Shown one piece after another: positions 62,456 to 64,000 of a stretch of 64,000 nucleotides of DNA (the first letter of the stretch is position 1; each line of letters starts with the position of its first letter). The DNA comes from UBA10649 sp037130755. Lineage in GTDB: Bacteria > Actinomycetota > Actinomycetes > S36-B12. The position numbers were made by a program, and so were the translations under genes. Below the pieces are notes generated by a model. It saw only the letters and a program-made list of their open reading frames with translations, had not been told where the DNA came from and did not search any database. Where the stretch lies: positions 1-64,000 of the forward strand of contig JBAXSI010000006.1 of assembly GCA_037130755.1 (NCBI GenBank), given 5' to 3'.

Positions 62456-63388
62456 CTAGTGGGTCTTCGGGGTGCAGGTCGGGGTGACCACGGTCTCATC
62501 GAGGAACGTGGCCGCTGCCGAGTCCGCCGAGTCGTCGATGGCCGGAAGTGCGCTGTCGATGTCGGCATCGGAGGGCTCGAGGCTGTCGGAGCCATCGCCT
62601 CCGGAGCCGCCGCCGTCCTCGAGGCCGTCGCCTGAGCCGTCGTCGGTGCTCGGCGGCGTGCTGGCGTGGTCGCCCCCGTGTCGCCCGTCGTCGGAGTGGC
62701 CCGAGCCGCCCGACTCACCGGACTGGCTCGCTCCGCGGTTCTCGTCGGACCTGGTGGCGTACCCGGACTTGCCGGACTCGCGGTCCTCGCCGTCGAGGAG
62801 GCTTCTGGCGTGTCGGTGCGGTCGCGCAGGTGCGGGCTTCGTCGCGCGAGCCGTGGTCGACGGGCGCGCCGCAGGCGTGGGTGCCGGCGTAGGCGTTGCC
62901 GACGGCGCAGGCGTTGCCGACGGCGCAGGTGCGCCCCCTGTCGTCGTTGCTCGGCTGACGCTGGGTTCGCAGGTGGGCGCCGCCGTCTGGGCCGCGGGGC
63001 TGGCTTCGACGCCGCCGCTGGTCTCATGGCCGTCCAGCACGCCATCGCCGTTGGTGTCGGCCACGCGCGGATCGGTGAGCACGTTGTCGTCGTTGACCTC
63101 GACGCCGTCGAGCAGGCCATCGCCATCGGTGTCGGCGACGCGTGGGTTGGTCCCTGCGCGGTACTCGGCCACGTTCGTGAGCCCGTCGTGGTCGGTGTCG
63201 CGCTTGCCGTTTGCTCGATGCGCGTTGAAGTGCTGCGCCACTTCCCAGGTGTTGGGCATGCCGTCGTGGTCACTGTCGCGCGGTGATGCGAGGGCAGGCC
63301 CGCTGATCATGAGTCCAGCGATCAGCGCCGCCACCGACACGCCGACGGCCGCAACGGCCGCCAGTGCCCTCGTCCGTGCCTTGCCCAT
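62456..63388 (-). CDS. Secreted calcium-repeat (thrombospondin type 3-like) protein, large paralogue
   Basis: 310 aa. Signal peptide residues 1-35 (cleavage near ALAS). Four DxDxDGxxxxxE repeats lie within residues 36-125 (DSDHDGMPNTWE, DTDHDGLTNVAE, DTDGDGLLDGVE, DTNGDGVLDGHE). A long Pro/Thr/Ala linker and a Ser/Gly/Asp/His-rich low-complexity region follow. Two cysteines occur in matching PTC(E/T)P contexts, one after the repeats and one 6 residues from the C-terminus, and could pair. No LPxTG anchor or enzyme domain is seen. The repeats imply Ca2+-stabilised extracellular structure. Paralogue of the gene directly upstream. Confidence 0.82.
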   Translation of the reverse strand: MGKARTRALAAVAAVGVSVAALIAGLMISGPALASPRDSDHDGMPNTWEVAQHFNAHRANGKRDTDHDGLTNVAEYRAGTNPRVADTDGDGLLDGVEVNDDNVLTDPRVADTNGDGVLDGHETSGGVEASPAAQTAAPTCEPSVSRATTTGGAPAPSATPAPSATPTPAPTPAARPSTTARATKPAPARPHRHARSLLDGEDRESGKSGYATRSDENRGASQSGESGGSGHSDDGRHGGDHASTPPSTDDGSGDGLEDGGGSGGDGSDSLEPSDADIDSALPAIDDSADSAAATFLDETVVTPTCTPKTH

Positions 63389-63478
63389 GCCTCAGCCCCC
63401 CGGCCGTCGTCAGTCGATCAAGGGGGGTATCGGCTCACCCTGGTCCGTTCTGAACCGGCGCGGGGGATGGGGCTGGGC

Positions 63479-63874
63479 TCAGTCGTCGTCCCCGCCCAGC
63501 GACGAGCCCCCGACGAAGCAGTCCTCGTCGTCCTCTCCGTCGGCCGAGAACCCACCGACGAGGCATTCGTCCTCGTTGTCGATGCCATCGTCGTCGAAGT
63601 CCTCGAGGCCGTCGAAGGTTCCGTCGTTGTCGCTGTCCTTGTCGCGGGGGTTGGTGCCGAGCCGGAACTCGGCCAGGTTCGCCAGACCGTCATGGTCGGC
63701 GTCGGCGAGGGCGTTGGGGCGCCGGGCATCGAGGTGGTAGCGGACCTCCCAGCGGTTCGACATGCCGTCGTGGTCGGCGTCGGACGAGGAGGCCATGGCG
63801 GGCACCGCCAGCACCAAGGTGGCGGCGATGACGAAGACCGACGAGATGCTCGCGATCAGGGACCTGGTGCTCAT
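63479..63874 (-). CDS. Secreted calcium-repeat protein, small paralogue
   Basis: 131 aa. Signal peptide of about 29 residues (cleavage near AMAS). Four DxDxDG units follow: DADHDGMSNRWE, DADHDGLANLAE, DSDNDGTFDGLE, DFDDDGIDNEDE. The acidic C-terminus carries a duplicated motif, ECLVGGFS and DCFVGGSS, with two cysteines. A strong ribosome-binding site GAGGAGGAA precedes ATG 63874. It lies 90 nt upstream of, and probably transcribes with, the larger paralogue. Extracellular; function unknown. Confidence 0.82.
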   Translation of the reverse strand: MSTRSLIASISSVFVIAATLVLAVPAMASSSDADHDGMSNRWEVRYHLDARRPNALADADHDGLANLAEFRLGTNPRDKDSDNDGTFDGLEDFDDDGIDNEDECLVGGFSADGEDDEDCFVGGSSLGGDDD

Positions 63875-63902
63875 GGCTTCCTCCTCGGCGCACCCGTCAT
63901 CG

Positions 63903-63945
63903 GGTGACCTTGGCAGTGTGTCCCGACGCGGGTGAGAAGGTCACC
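63903..63945. repeat. 9-bp inverted repeat upstream of the calcium-repeat genes
   Basis: GGTGACCTT (63903-63911) and AAGGTCACC (63937-63945) are perfect inverted arms separated by 25 nt, 29 nt upstream of ATG 63874 on the minus strand. GCGGGTGA also recurs at 63929. The arrangement suits a dimeric-regulator operator, but no promoter could be placed with confidence. The rest of the region to the window end holds no gene that I can support. Confidence 0.45.
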
Positions 63946-64000
63946 GCTGTTCGGTTAAGCGTGGGCAAGACGCTCGAACCGCCCAAATCACCTACCGATG

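Overview
The window is a dense, high-GC chromosomal segment of an actinobacterium (Actinomycetota). The evidence is strong G/C at third codon positions, frequent GTG starts, an actinobacterial-type IHF (mihF), a long-form hisG, an actinobacterial trp region with its small membrane proteins, a helicase-less PriA, a DUF222/HNH protein and a lysine/alanine-rich DksA-like protein beside lspA. Gene order (dksA-like, lspA, rluD, dnaE, his, trp, lgt, gltBD, pyk, then pyrR to hisG) resembles Streptomyces-type chromosomes. I cannot name the genus. I see no rRNA, tRNA, CRISPR array, prophage or insertion sequence.

Layout. 1-6.3 kb: a 5'-truncated DksA/TraR zinc-finger gene, lspA, rluD, dnaE and a small membrane protein. 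6.2-7.4 kb: a minus-strand pair (Lon-N-like protein, YbaK-like deacylase). 7.5-14.1 kb: hisD-C-B-H-A-F, then a metallo-beta-lactamase-fold lipoprotein, then hisI. 14.1-22.2 kb: trpE (overlapping hisI), two small membrane proteins, a two-component system, a DUF2752 protein and trpC-B-A. 22.3-30.1 kb: a DsbA-like membrane-anchored thioredoxin, lgt, gltB and gltD. 30.2-35.8 kb: pyk, a DUF222/HNH protein and an unusual P-type ATPase. 35.8-47.2 kb: a tightly overlapped pyrimidine operon, pyrR-B-C, PH-like, carA-B, pyrK-D-F, mihF, gmk. 47.3-55.2 kb: rpoZ, coaBC, metK (behind a SAM riboswitch), priA, def, fmt, rsmB. 55.2-60.5 kb: rpe, ribD-E-BA-H, hisE, hisG. 60.5-64 kb: an MFS transporter, an SseB-family protein and two paralogous secreted calcium-repeat proteins.

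Regulation visible in the sequence. At least fifteen start codons lie 6-7 nt downstream of a TANNNT-like -10 hexamer, so leaderless transcription looks common here and helps fix several starts. Two RNA-level controls are recognisable: a PyrR-binding stem-loop touching the pyrR ribosome-binding site, and a SAM-IV/SAM-I-clan riboswitch before metK. Clear hairpins follow hisF, the lipoprotein gene and ribH.

Most of the window is conserved biosynthetic and housekeeping DNA. The items most worth a second look are the P-type ATPase, which keeps the catalytic cycle motifs but has lost every canonical Ca2+-coordinating side chain I could align; the lipoprotein inserted in the his cluster; the two-component system inside the trp cluster; and the pair of secreted DxDxDG-repeat proteins at the right edge.
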